A stretch of 64,000 bases of DNA from Paenibacillus lautus NBRC 15380 (GCF_004000945.1 NZ_BIMF01000007.1:1-64000), one strand, 5' to 3'; counted from the stretch's first letter, positions 1 to 7,832 are shown. Translations and numbers: made by a program. The notes: generated by a model from the sequence alone, not told the origin.

Positions 1-629
1 TGCCAGCCTTGGTCCGAATGAATCAGAAGAGTATCTTCATCCGCTAGTCGATTGAATGCTTGATCTAACATTGTTGAAACAAGGGAATAGATTGGTCTTG
101 AACCGATCGTATACGTAATAATCTCCCCATTATAAAGATCTAACATGGGAGATAAATATAGTTTTTCTCCAAATAATTTAAACTCTGTTATATCCGTTAC
201 CCACTTCTCATTTGGCTTTTCCGCGAGGAAGTTACGCTCTAGAATGTTTGGTGCAATCTTGCCAATCAAACCTTTATATGAACGATATTTCTTCATGCGT
301 ACCAGACACTTCAATCCCAACACGTTCATCAAACGCTGCACCTTCTTATGATTTACATGGTGACCGCGATTCACTAACTCATCTCGAATACGGCGATAAC
401 CGTAACGCCCCTGATGTTCCTCGTAAATCGCTTGAATAACGTCCTTTAACTCAGAATCCTTGTCCGGCATACCGAATGTATTCACCCAGTAGTAATACGT
501 GCTACGCGGGATATCTGCGAGCTGCAGAAGTGCTTTCACCGAAAATTGGTTCCTTAGTTCATAGACTACTTGCGCTTTGTCTTGTTTGGTGATTTTTCCT
601 TGTTTTGAACTAAGGTGTTCAACTTTTTT
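1..629 (-). CDS. IS3-family transposase OrfB (DDE integrase), 3'-truncated by window edge
   Basis: Catalytic part of the OrfAB transposase, read in the -1 frame relative to OrfA from the slippery heptamer at 623-629. My translation of the minus strand is open from the shift site to base 1. It shows the HTH_21 segment (GRYGYRRIRDEL), then the rve integrase core with the first catalytic Asp in WVTDITEF and the second in HSDQGW at the window edge. The DDE glutamate lies outside the window. No separate start codon with a good ribosome site was seen, so expression as a frameshift fusion is likely. Confidence 0.85.
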
Positions 630-1084
630 AAATAAGCATTCTCCATACGCAAAAGTTCTATCTCTTTTTGTAAAGCCTCTACAGACCCCTCTACAGGCTT
701 TTGATCATTCAGTTGTTTTGGATCCTTTCTCATGGATGAACGCCCCTTTTTCTTTGGTTGTAGGGCGTCTATTCCATGTAATTCTAAGCTTCTTTGCCAG
801 CTTAGAATGGTACTATGACTCGCAATATTAAATACTGCAGCTGTCTCTCTAATAGACGTCCCGTGTTCTTTCATATGATTAAGTACGTCTAGTTTATCCT
901 GTACGGAATACGGTGTATAGCGCTTTTTAAAGACCTCTTCACCATGGTGCTCATATTGTCTAATCCAATGTAATAGGACAGTATGATGAAGTCCTATTGA
1001 TTTCGCAATCGATTTCATGCTTTCTGATCCATTTTGATAACGTATAACCGCTTGTAATTTTTCGTCCGGACTAAAATTAGCCAT
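566..1084 (-). CDS. IS3-family transposase OrfA
   Basis: A 172-residue helix-turn-helix protein that binds the element's ends. The sequence shows two tandem HTH modules, at about residues 8-55 and 60-105. Each has a W-containing recognition helix (LHWIRQYE, ILSWQRSLE), as in IS150-group InsJ proteins. A coiled-coil leucine-rich tail follows at about 130-160. The AAAAAAG heptamer at 623-629 (minus strand) lies near the 3' end. It is the classical IS3 slippery site, and ribosomes shifting -1 there continue into OrfB. The stop at 566 ends the unshifted product, a known regulator of transposition in this family. Confidence 0.9.
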   Translation of the reverse strand: MANFSPDEKLQAVIRYQNGSESMKSIAKSIGLHHTVLLHWIRQYEHHGEEVFKKRYTPYSVQDKLDVLNHMKEHGTSIRETAAVFNIASHSTILSWQRSLELHGIDALQPKKKGRSSMRKDPKQLNDQKPVEGSVEALQKEIELLRMENAYLKKLNTLVQNKEKSPNKTKRK

Positions 1085-1411
1085 AGAAAAAACTGCACCT
1101 CCAATGTTAGATGGTGTCTAACAATTGGGGTGCAGTTCAATCATGATGGTTTTTTTATTAATGAATGACGTTTACTAGAAGATCCGGAGCTGCTGAATAG
1201 GCCACTAGTCGCCTCATTCATAACCGGAGTGTATCTATGCAGGTTAAGAATATATTATATTTATGTGGCGGCTTAGAATACAATGAACGTATAGCAAGAG
1301 CGAGATCACGAATGAAGCAAGCGATCCGTCCCGAATGCTTAGAGTGCTCGATCTGGGGCGGTGTTCACGCGTGAATGAAGCCAAAATACAAGTTCATCGG
1401 AGGGGATTCGA

Positions 1412-1972
1412 ATGGGAAAACAATTTCCGGCCATGCTCCCCGAGCATACGGACTTTATCCGAAAGCAGCACCTGTTCTTTGTCGGAACGGCGCCCATATC
1501 GCGGGATGGGCATGTCAATCTGTCGCCGAAGGGATATGACACGTTCCGGATTTTGTCCGATCGCAAGGTCGCGTATTTGGATTTGACCGGGAGCGGCAAT
1601 GAGACCAGCGCCCATCTTGAAGAGAACGGCCGAATCACGATAATGTTCTGCGCATTCCAGGGTCCGCCGAACATTCTGCGCCTGTACGGAACCGGAACGG
1701 TCATTCTGCCGGGGGACAGCGAGTGGGAGCGGGTATACGGAATGTTCGAACCGCTGCCTGGAGTCCGGCAGATCATTACGGTCGATATACATAAAGTCCA
1801 GACGTCCTGCGGTTATTCGGTGCCATTCATGACGTACGAGAAGGAGAGGGATACGCTCCAGCGGTGGGCGGAGCATAAAGGGGAAGAAGGCTTGCACGGT
1901 TACTGGCAGGAAAAGAACTTGAGCAGCCTCGACCGATTGCCGACGTCTCTAGGGAAACGTATAAGGACATAG
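1412..1972 (+). CDS. Pyridoxamine 5'-phosphate oxidase-fold (FMN-binding split barrel) protein
   Basis: A 186-residue protein of the PPOX superfamily: small FMN- or F420-binding split-barrel oxidoreductases or flavin reductases of often unknown substrate. The N-terminal half has the typical order: F(F)VGTAPISRDGHVNLSPKGYD at about residues 22-43, VAYLDLTGSGNETSAHL, then the strand ITIMFCAFQGPPNILRLYGTG at about 76-96. These resemble the alr/PPOX 'general stress protein' branch that conserves LTGSGNETxxHL. The start at 1412 follows GGAGGGG. It stands alone and no close regulator is visible. The exact reaction cannot be told from sequence. Confidence 0.8.
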   Translation: MGKQFPAMLPEHTDFIRKQHLFFVGTAPISRDGHVNLSPKGYDTFRILSDRKVAYLDLTGSGNETSAHLEENGRITIMFCAFQGPPNILRLYGTGTVILPGDSEWERVYGMFEPLPGVRQIITVDIHKVQTSCGYSVPFMTYEKERDTLQRWAEHKGEEGLHGYWQEKNLSSLDRLPTSLGKRIRT

Positions 1973-2034
1973 CGGTAGTATCTCGCGTTGGGCGATGGAA
2001 TAAGAGTGACTTTTGAGGAGGTTGAAGATGGAGT

Positions 2035-2967
2035 ATGGAACATCCCCAAATCGTACATACAATCCTCGCGAAATTAGGAAATGAACGTTTGATTACGGAA
2101 CTGACGACAACATTGTCGCAATCGGAAATGACGACACTTCTTCTCGCGCTTTCAAAAGAAATTACGGCTCAAAGTTCTCCCGTCGATTTGCTCAACAAAT
2201 ATACGGCGAATCGTTTTGTAAAGCCTTCCGAACTCAGTCCCATAAAGCTGAGGAAAATAGAGCTTGATATGCTCGAATTGGCTGAACATCGTGGATTTAC
2301 CACACTGGAACTTTCTCCAGCTAGCCCGCTGGGAAGCTGTTCGGTGATTGCGAAGGTAGATCAAAACAAGGTGATTTCAGCGACAAGAGGCGTCGAATTG
2401 ATGTCGGACAGCACCAATATGCTTGCGATCTATCTGGCGAATGGCATAAAGAACAAAACAATAAACAACAGCGTCAGCGATGTGCATGTTTGCGCGGCCA
2501 GCAGAGTCACTCGAGGGCAATGGTTTAAAAATGCCAATGTCCTTCCTCATTTCGGTTTATTTACCTTGGTTAGTTCAGGAAAAGATACCGGTTCTTATCG
2601 CTTCGAAAAAGATTCGCTGACCCGGCATATCGATTTCTATCTCAATTATTACGGCGAGAAACTAGGTAAGGAGATTAAGGTATTTCTTCATATGCGGAAG
2701 GGCTATACCGATTCAGAAGGTTTGTTGGATAGATTGGTTGATCATTTGAATGTAAAGTTTCCCTCCTGCTTATTTATTGAAGACAGGGTAGATAGCACCA
2801 ACCAGTATTACAAAGGCCTGAACTTCGAAGTGTATGTGGATGGAGTGAACATTGTGGATGGCGGTTTCGTGGATTGGACCCAGCAGTTACTCGGAAACAA
2901 GAAGGAACGATTATTAATTAGCGGAACGGGTATGGATTTGCAGTTGATCACAGGACTGATCCAATGA
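2035..2967 (+). CDS. Degenerate class II aminoacyl-tRNA-synthetase-like protein (HisRS/HisZ-like), function unknown
   Basis: A 310-residue protein. What I see: LDMLELAEHRGFTTLELSP at about residues 77-95, then SDSTNMLAIYLANG, which resembles the HisRS region where the chain reads ...RPEGTxxVxRaYxE. Near the C-terminus YYKGLNFEVY is followed by VDGGFVDW, matching the order of HisRS/HisZ YYTGxxFEvY...GGRYD. The motif-2 arginine block is weak (SRVTRGQ) and there is no anticodon-binding domain. By analogy with HisZ or PoxA-type paralogues it may bind an amino acid or adenylate without charging tRNA. That is inference. GAGGAGG at 2015-2021 supports the start. Its neighbours give no pathway hint. 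Confidence 0.4.
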   Translation: MEHPQIVHTILAKLGNERLITELTTTLSQSEMTTLLLALSKEITAQSSPVDLLNKYTANRFVKPSELSPIKLRKIELDMLELAEHRGFTTLELSPASPLGSCSVIAKVDQNKVISATRGVELMSDSTNMLAIYLANGIKNKTINNSVSDVHVCAASRVTRGQWFKNANVLPHFGLFTLVSSGKDTGSYRFEKDSLTRHIDFYLNYYGEKLGKEIKVFLHMRKGYTDSEGLLDRLVDHLNVKFPSCLFIEDRVDSTNQYYKGLNFEVYVDGVNIVDGGFVDWTQQLLGNKKERLLISGTGMDLQLITGLIQ

Positions 2968-3424
2968 ACGGGTCAGTTACAATCAAAAACGTTTCCGATG
3001 CTATTTGAAAATTGACCTAGCGTTAACAGAACCGAAGCTGTGATTGGCGACAAAAACACATAGAAGTGACGATAGAAAGTCGTAGGACAAGAACATAACA
3101 CATACAAAGTCGCTGAAATCGCGGCTTTTTTGGTTTTAACGATGTGAGCTCTTGTCCCGAGCGGAGGACAAGAACTTGCATTGTTAACCGAAATGGGCAA
3201 GAAATTATATATACCATCGTCTCGGGTGAATTGCTTTTCTGTAACAAGATATTTATAGCAATTGCCATTAATTGAGACTCATGAATGTTGTCCTATTGTG
3301 AAAAAATAACAAAGGGTTGCGGGGATAAGCTTGGTTTTAGATTTCATCGTTTCCTTTGGAATATTAGCTTTTATCTCTATCGTAAACTACACGAATATTA
3401 CATAATACGGAAAAGGTGAATTCT
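2968..3424 (+). other. Gene-free stretch with a terminator-like repeat
   Basis: No convincing gene is seen here. The stretch holds the terminator at about 3106-3131. It also has a short hairpin at about 3154-3176 (CTTGTCC and GGACAAG arms); part of its sequence, GGACAAGAAC, also occurs at about 3084. The following bases carry no promoter that I can assign with confidence to the downstream EEP-fold gene. Confidence 0.5.
3106..3131 (+). terminator. Intrinsic terminator (dispersed AGTCGC...GCGGCT type)
   Basis: Stem AAGTCGC / GCGGCTT with a short loop, followed by TTTTTT. The hairpin and the bases just upstream (AGAACATA..CATA) are closely similar to those at 5776-5830 and partly to 19983-20014, so it belongs to a repeated element family in this genome. 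Confidence 0.75.
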
Positions 3425-4111
3425 ATGGATGACAACATCAATCTGAAAGTGATGTCCTACAGTATACGGCATGGAAAAGGATTAGATGGGAAAGCCAGTT
3501 TGAGCCGCATAGCGAAAGTAATCACAAAAGCCCAACCGGATATTGTTGCATTGCAAGGGGTGGACCGTTTTATGCCCCGAAGCGGCTTTCGAGATCAGCT
3601 GAAAAGGCTGGCTAAACTGCTCGGGATGCACGCTTGTTTCTCTCCTAGCGTTAACTTCATTTTCGTTCAATATGGAAACGCCATTTTAAGCCACTATCCG
3701 ATAATATCAAAAGAAATACAGTATATTGGCGGGTCTAAAGAGAGAAGGAGTATCTTAATGGTAAAACTGCAAATTAATGAAGACGTGGTCACAGTAGTGA
3801 ATACCCATTTGGGAGTACATATGAAAGAGCGGATAAAACAGAACCCCATTCTTTGGAATGCTTTAGAGAAACTGGAACAACCGACGATCCTGGCTGGGGA
3901 CTTTAATATGGAGATGGACGATCCTTTCATGAAACGGTTGAGCTCCCAATGGACAAAAGTCACTCTTCAGAACAACCTGCCTACCATGGAAAATGGTATG
4001 GAGATCGATCACATCTTTGTAAACATGCCGACAGAACGGGCCACAGCCCGAGTTCTTCCATACGACGCTTCGGATCATTATCCGGTCATTGCAGATATTC
4101 GCGGGCAGTAA
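3425..4111 (+). CDS. Endonuclease/exonuclease/phosphatase (EEP) fold protein with altered metal site
   Basis: A protein of about 228 residues with the DNase I-like fold found in Mg-dependent nucleases and phosphodiesterases. C-terminal catalytic motifs are intact: VNTHLGVH, LAGDFNMEM, EIDHIFVN and ASDHYPV in the usual order. The two N-terminal metal-site residues are replaced. The usual YNIRHG reads YSIRHG (Asn to Ser), and the usual LQEVD reads LQGVD (Glu to Gly), the Glu being the conserved Mg ligand of the family. It may therefore be inactive or use another mechanism. ATG 3425 sits 8 bases from AAAAGG. A GTG at 3416 would add three residues but overlaps the ribosome site. Confidence 0.8.
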   Translation: MDDNINLKVMSYSIRHGKGLDGKASLSRIAKVITKAQPDIVALQGVDRFMPRSGFRDQLKRLAKLLGMHACFSPSVNFIFVQYGNAILSHYPIISKEIQYIGGSKERRSILMVKLQINEDVVTVVNTHLGVHMKERIKQNPILWNALEKLEQPTILAGDFNMEMDDPFMKRLSSQWTKVTLQNNLPTMENGMEIDHIFVNMPTERATARVLPYDASDHYPVIADIRGQ

Positions 4112-4150
4112 CATATGGACTTTATTGGGAGTAAAATGAGGGGAAATGGT

Positions 4151-4187
4151 GGCTCTAGAATATGTTGCGCTTGAATCAACTTCTAGA
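4151..4187. other. Inverted repeat upstream of the YdeI-like gene
   Basis: Arms CTCTAGAA and TTCTAGAG are perfect inverted repeats separated by about 20 bases. No T-tract follows, so it is not a standard terminator. It could be an operator or a weak transcript hairpin between the EEP-fold and YdeI-like genes. Confidence 0.4.
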
Positions 4188-4241
4188 GGATAATGAAAAA
4201 TGTCATGATCTATAGATTTTCAATTCAGGAGGGGTATCTTG

Positions 4242-4835
4242 ATGATCAAAGGTGAGAGGAATTCAAAGATTGATCCTTATTTTAACAAGCTTAAGAAGTG
4301 GAAGGAAGAATTCAAGCTGCTGAGAGAAATCGCTCTTGACTGCGGGCTGACCGAGGATTTTAAATGGATGCATCCTTGTTACACGTTTGACAATAAAAAC
4401 ATCGTTTTGATTCATGGATTTAAGGATTACTGTGCGCTTCTGTTTCACAAAGGCGCATTGTTAAAAGATCCCCACGGGATCCTAATCCAACAAACAGCGA
4501 ATGTTCAGGCAGCGCGTCAGATCCGGTTCACCAATGTTCAAGAGATCGATGAAATGCAACTTATCTTGAAAACATATATTGATGAAGCCATTGAAGTTGA
4601 GAAGGCGGGTTTGCGAGTGACCTATAAAAAGAATACGGAATACATTATACCGGAAGAATTAGAAAATAAATTCGTAGAAATCCAAGGCTTAAAGACGGCT
4701 TTTGAAGCATTGACGCCGGGACGACAAAGAGCTTACCTTCTCCATTTTTCTACACCCAAGCAATCCAAAACCCGAGAATCAAGGGTTGAAAAATATATCC
4801 CGCATATCCTAGCTGGAAAGGGATTAAATGATTAA
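4242..4835 (+). CDS. YdeI/OmpD-associated (DUF1801-type) family protein
   Basis: A 197-residue protein like Bacillus YdeI. The N-terminal part (about residues 10-125) contains the DUF1801-like segment WMHPCYTF...IHGFKDYCALLFHKGALLKDP, and a C-terminal bacteriocin-protection/OmdA-type segment (about 140-190) holds AFEALTPGRQRAYLLHFS...ESRVEKYIPHIL. The family is soluble and its biochemical role is not established; some members are linked to antimicrobial-peptide protection or iron-chaperone-like folds. AGGAGGGG at 4227-4234 precedes both TTG 4239 and ATG 4242, and the ATG is preferred. The gene is monocistronic with a terminator just after it. Confidence 0.8.
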   Translation: MIKGERNSKIDPYFNKLKKWKEEFKLLREIALDCGLTEDFKWMHPCYTFDNKNIVLIHGFKDYCALLFHKGALLKDPHGILIQQTANVQAARQIRFTNVQEIDEMQLILKTYIDEAIEVEKAGLRVTYKKNTEYIIPEELENKFVEIQGLKTAFEALTPGRQRAYLLHFSTPKQSKTRESRVEKYIPHILAGKGLND

Positions 4836-4879
4836 TAAATGTTATCTCTGTGGAACGACTAGATTATACATAGACTAAC

Positions 4880-4905
4880 CTCTGCGTTAGACGCGGAGTT
4901 TTTTG
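4880..4905 (+). terminator. Intrinsic terminator after the YdeI-like gene
   Basis: Stem CTCTGCG / CGCGGAG with a TTAGA loop, followed by TTTTTTG. It lies about 45 bases after the stop codon. Confidence 0.8.
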
Positions 4906-5085
4906 TTTGCAGTTAGCACTTATTTGGGTGGCGTGGGAATTTAGAAGTACTTCGCTTCGATCAGAAAGTGGAGGACGCTCTTATCCTATGGATCACTGAC
5001 ATACCGTTGTCAACATTTGACGTTTACAATTAGCGTTGGAAATCAAACGGTACTAACGAAATCATAGATAATCAAGGAGGAGTAC

Positions 5086-5733
5086 ATGAAATACGCTTAT
5101 GCTTACGTGTTAGATACGATAGCGGATTGGGAGCTTGGCTTTGTAATCGCAGAGCTTAACTCGGGACAATATTTTAAAAATCGAGGGAGCCGTATTCCTG
5201 TCAAAATGGTTGGGGCTTCCAAACGTCCGATCACAACAAAGGGCGGTATGACGATCCTACCGGATCTGACGGTAGATGAGATCACGCATGAAACCACCGC
5301 GATTCTGCTCTTGCCGGGGGCAGACCATTGGAATGATCCCGAACATGCACCCGTTGTCCAAAAAGCAAAACAACTGCTGGACGAAGGCGGCAAAGTTGCA
5401 GCAATATGCGGTGCGACCACCGCACTTGCCAATTCCGGTTTATTGGATGATCGTCAACACACGAGCAACAGTCTGGAGTATTTAACTCTGTTCTGCCCCA
5501 CATACAAAGGTGCTGCCTATTATAAAAACGAGAAGATCGTTGTAGACGGCAATCTTATCACAACCGGTGCTGCCGGCGGACTTCTATTAGCGCGTGAGGT
5601 TATTGCGCTGCTGGAACTATTTAAGAATGAAACGTTGGAAGCTTGGTATAACTACTTCAATACTGGCGACAGTCAATATTTTTATATCATGATGGAGACG
5701 CTGCAAGAGAGTAATTCATCCATCAGAAATTAA
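5086..5733 (+). CDS. DJ-1/PfpI family (type 1 glutamine amidotransferase-like) protein
   Basis: A 215-residue protein of the DJ-1/PfpI superfamily, similar to YdeA/YoaZ-type members. The nucleophile elbow is VAAICGATTALANSGLL, with Cys at about residue 108 and the usual following hydrophobic helix. The acidic position before it lies in LLPGADHW, and the N-terminus AYAYVLDTIADWELGFVIAEL is the usual opening with Glu in the first helix. Family members act as glyoxalase/deglycase-like, chaperone or amidase proteins, and the activity here is undetermined. AAGGAGG precedes ATG 5086. It is monocistronic with a terminator at 5803. Confidence 0.85.
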   Translation: MKYAYAYVLDTIADWELGFVIAELNSGQYFKNRGSRIPVKMVGASKRPITTKGGMTILPDLTVDEITHETTAILLLPGADHWNDPEHAPVVQKAKQLLDEGGKVAAICGATTALANSGLLDDRQHTSNSLEYLTLFCPTYKGAAYYKNEKIVVDGNLITTGAAGGLLLAREVIALLELFKNETLEAWYNYFNTGDSQYFYIMMETLQESNSSIRN

Positions 5734-5802
5734 AACATACTCAAATAAAGAGTCTGTAATTGGAGTAGAGGATTGTCGGAGGATTAGAACATATACGCAT
5801 AG

Positions 5803-5830
5803 GAAGTCGCGGAACTCGCGGCTTCTTTTG
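5803..5830 (+). terminator. Intrinsic terminator (dispersed family)
   Basis: Stem AAGTCGCG / CGCGGCTT followed by CTTTTG. It and its upstream bases match the element at 3080-3131, although the T-tract is interrupted by C and G. Confidence 0.65.
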
Positions 5831-5927
5831 CTATTAAGATGTAGCGACATGTATATATTCAGAAAGACAATATGTGTTCAAGTGGGGATTCATGTAGTTG
5901 TTTTTTTACCAAAATAAAAAATTTCGA

Positions 5928-5958
5928 TTGCACCTAACGTAACGTCATCTTTTATACT
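5928..5958 (+). promoter_or_regulatory. MerR-type promoter with 19-bp spacer
   Basis: TTGCAC (5928-5933) and TATACT (5953-5958) are separated by 19 bases, the long spacer typical of MerR-activated promoters. The spacer holds ACGTAACGT (5937-5945), a near-perfect palindrome suited to binding by the merR product encoded 42 bases downstream. Confidence 0.7.
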
Positions 5959-5999
5959 TAATCTACCGGTACATAGTTAGCGCTAACAAAGGAGCACTT

Positions 6000-6500
6000 A
6001 TGAAACGAAATTGGAAGGTGGGGGATCTTGCCAAACAAACGGGACTCACCGTGCGGACTTTGCGATTTTACGATCAAATCGGTTTGTTCTCGCCATCCGG
6101 CAAGACGGACTCCGGACATAGGCTGTACGATGAATCTGACCTGTCACGCCTGCAGCAGATTATATCGCTTAAGGAATTAGGCTTATCTTTGGAGGAGGTC
6201 AAGTCTGTCCTGAACGACGAGCAGATGAGTCCAGTAGAGATCGTCAACCTGCAAATAGCCCGAATCAAAGAACAAATCAAGCTGCAGCAAATGCTCCTTG
6301 AACAGCTTCATCATGTATCCAAGTCGATGCAGGGGAAGGCTCCATTAGCAGTGGAAGACTTCACCGATCTCATGCAAGCGATTAAAAAGAGCCATGAGAA
6401 GTTAGTCATCGAGCGGAGAACGAGTTGGGAGCACCATCTGGATTTATTGGGTGATTTCATTGCCGAGGAAGAGAAAGAATCGAAATTAAGGGAGGAATAA
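6000..6500 (+). CDS. MerR family transcriptional regulator
   Basis: A 166-residue regulator. The N-terminal winged helix (residues about 5-72) has the family signature VGDLAKQTGLTVRTLRFYDQIGLF...GHRLYDESDLSRLQQI, followed by KELGLSLEEVKSVL and a long dimerisation coil at about 80-115. The C-terminal part has no Cys pair and no GyrI-like or TipAS domain that I recognise, so the inducer is unknown. It is the first gene of an operon with two SRPBCC proteins (the gap to the next start is 2 bases). The 19-bp-spacer promoter upstream suggests it activates its own operon. Confidence 0.9.
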   Translation: MKRNWKVGDLAKQTGLTVRTLRFYDQIGLFSPSGKTDSGHRLYDESDLSRLQQIISLKELGLSLEEVKSVLNDEQMSPVEIVNLQIARIKEQIKLQQMLLEQLHHVSKSMQGKAPLAVEDFTDLMQAIKKSHEKLVIERRTSWEHHLDLLGDFIAEEEKESKLREE

Positions 6501-6502
6501 CC

Positions 6503-6937
6503 GTGAACGAACGATTTGTCAAACATGCTACCTTCGTTGTGGAGCGGACTTATACAGCTTCGCCTGCAAAGGTCTATCAAGCTTGGGCCGATCCGGCTGC
6601 CAAAGCAAAGTGGTTCTCAAAACCCGATATTTTCGAATTCCGTGTCGGAGGACGCGAATACAGCAGAGGAGGACCGCCAGAGGGTCCCGTCTTTACCTTT
6701 GACGCATGCTACCAAGAAATTGTGCCGGAAGAGCGCATCGTCTATAGCTACTCCCTGGATTCGGACGACATTCGTATGTCCGTTTCACTCACAACAGTCG
6801 AATTCATCCCGACCAAGGGCGGCACAAAGCTGGTCTTCACCGAGCAAGGGGCATTTTTCGACGGGTATGATACGCCGGAAGTGCGTGAGCATGGCACGAA
6901 TGAAATGCTTGATACACTTGGCAAAACACTCGAATAG
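6503..6937 (+). CDS. SRPBCC (AHSA1/START-like) domain protein
   Basis: A 144-residue single-domain protein of the Aha1-C-like SRPBCC superfamily, which form a hydrophobic ligand pocket. It opens with the family's ERTYTASPAKVYQAWADPAAKAKWF. Next comes FEFRVGGREYSRGG, then FDACYQEIVPEERIVYSY, and it closes with TKLVFTEQGAFFDGYD and a C-terminal helix. It starts at GTG 6503 behind GGAGG. Encoded between merR and a second SRPBCC gene, it probably binds or detoxifies the small molecule that the MerR protein senses. The ligand is not known. Confidence 0.85.
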   Translation: MNERFVKHATFVVERTYTASPAKVYQAWADPAAKAKWFSKPDIFEFRVGGREYSRGGPPEGPVFTFDACYQEIVPEERIVYSYSLDSDDIRMSVSLTTVEFIPTKGGTKLVFTEQGAFFDGYDTPEVREHGTNEMLDTLGKTLE

Positions 6938-6948
6938 GAGGTATACCC

Positions 6949-7395
6949 ATGAAGTCTACTATTGGTGAGAACGAAATTATATCTTCGCGAGAATTCGATT
7001 TTCCGCGTGTGCGGGTCTTTGAAGCCTGGACCAATCCGGATCAGTTGGCATGTTGGTGGGGACCGAATGGATTCACCAATACCTTTCATGAATTCGACTT
7101 AAGGCCGGGTGGTACATGGCGGTATGTCATGCATGGGCCGGATGGCGTTGACTATCCCAACCATAACGTTTTTGAGGAAATCTTGCCGTTGGAGCGAATC
7201 ATACTCAGGCATTTGTCAGGCCACGAATTTCAGTTGACGGCTACTTTCGAGGAACTGGGCGACCGTACAAGGGTCATTTTTCGCCAGCTATTCATGAAAG
7301 CAGCGGAGTTCGAAGAAGCTAAGCAATACTGCGTCGAGGCCAATGAACAAAACTTAGATCGGCTGAACGCTTTGCTGGAAGAATTAATGGTGTAG
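6949..7395 (+). CDS. SRPBCC (AHSA1/START-like) domain protein, second copy in operon
   Basis: A 148-residue paralogue of the preceding gene: SREFDFPRVRVFEAWTNPDQLACWWGPNGF at about residues 10-39, then FDLRPGGTWRYVMHGPDG and the strand VFEEILPLERIILRHL. AGGAGGT lies 8 bases before ATG 6949, and the gap to the previous stop is 11 bases, so the two are co-translated. Its GTWRYVMHGPDG block is of the classical AHSA1 type, while the first copy is more divergent. Two different SRPBCC proteins in one MerR operon may form a heterodimer or serve two ligands; this is inference. Confidence 0.85.
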   Translation: MKSTIGENEIISSREFDFPRVRVFEAWTNPDQLACWWGPNGFTNTFHEFDLRPGGTWRYVMHGPDGVDYPNHNVFEEILPLERIILRHLSGHEFQLTATFEELGDRTRVIFRQLFMKAAEFEEAKQYCVEANEQNLDRLNALLEELMV

Positions 7396-7476
7396 ATTTT
7401 GAGAATATGCAGAAGGTATTCTTTTCCCCAACAACCGAAAGTAGTTATTACCAGAATACGTCGATGAACATATTAA

Positions 7477-7512
7477 CCCCCACTGATCAAACGAAGAATC
7501 AGTGGGGGTCTT
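7477..7512 (+). terminator. Strong hairpin ending the merR-SRPBCC operon
   Basis: A perfect 11-bp stem CCCCCACTGAT / ATCAGTGGGGG with a 10-base loop, followed by TCTTGT. The T-tract is poor, so it may act partly as a 3'-stabilising hairpin. Confidence 0.65.
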
Positions 7513-7599
7513 GTATCTTGAGGAGGGGAAATCGACACCTTCTCGCATAATTAAATTTGAAGACAGAGCCAGATTGAAGGATTATCCATTGTGTTCCTA

Positions 7600-7773
7600 T
7601 TACTCTTTTCGACTTACAAACTCATTCGGAACATCTTCGCCATCCGGGTTATTATTTTTAATTTGGCTAAGACGTCCATTGCGATACTCCCCACCATGTA
7701 CTTTGTTCTTCCGCTGACCATTATTATCCGTATGATCATGCTGATTATGATTATAGTTGTTGTTATTTGCCAT
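7600..7773 (-). CDS. Small Asn/His-rich hydrophilic protein
   Basis: A 57-residue protein of very skewed composition. The first third is almost only Asn, His, Asp and Gln (MANNNNYNHNQHDHTDNN). The rest is polar with the piece GGEYRNGRLSQIKNNN, and there is no hydrophobic segment. ATG at 7771-7773 (minus) has AAAGGTGGA about 8 bases upstream. A longer reading from 7806 would add 11 residues but overlaps the ribosome site. I do not recognise a family. The composition recalls small spore or coat-associated proteins of bacilli, and the His/Asp clusters could bind metal; both are guesses. Confidence 0.6.
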   Translation of the reverse strand: MANNNNYNHNQHDHTDNNGQRKNKVHGGEYRNGRLSQIKNNNPDGEDVPNEFVSRKE

Positions 7774-7832
7774 TTCACATTCCACCTTTTTTCTAAGCTG
7801 TACCATATAGAATGTGTATTGAGATCAGATTT

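Larger units (their letters stand above)
1..1139 (-). mobile_element. IS3-family (IS150-like) insertion sequence, cut by window start
   Basis: The element holds orfA and orfB in the IS3 arrangement, with orfB in the -1 frame. Its orfA-proximal end appears to lie at about 1139: read on the minus strand it opens TGAACTGCACCCC, a TG start typical of IS3 ends, and a related copy of the GCACC block recurs about 30 bases inward. The other end and the target-site duplication lie outside the window, so the exact boundary is unconfirmed. OrfA and the visible part of OrfB are open with no internal stop, so the copy may be active. Confidence 0.85.

Noticed and set aside
2968..3424. CRISPR-like array suggested by the repeated GGACAAGAAC word
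   Set aside because: Only two copies with irregular spacing and no spacer structure; better explained by the hairpin and terminator element.
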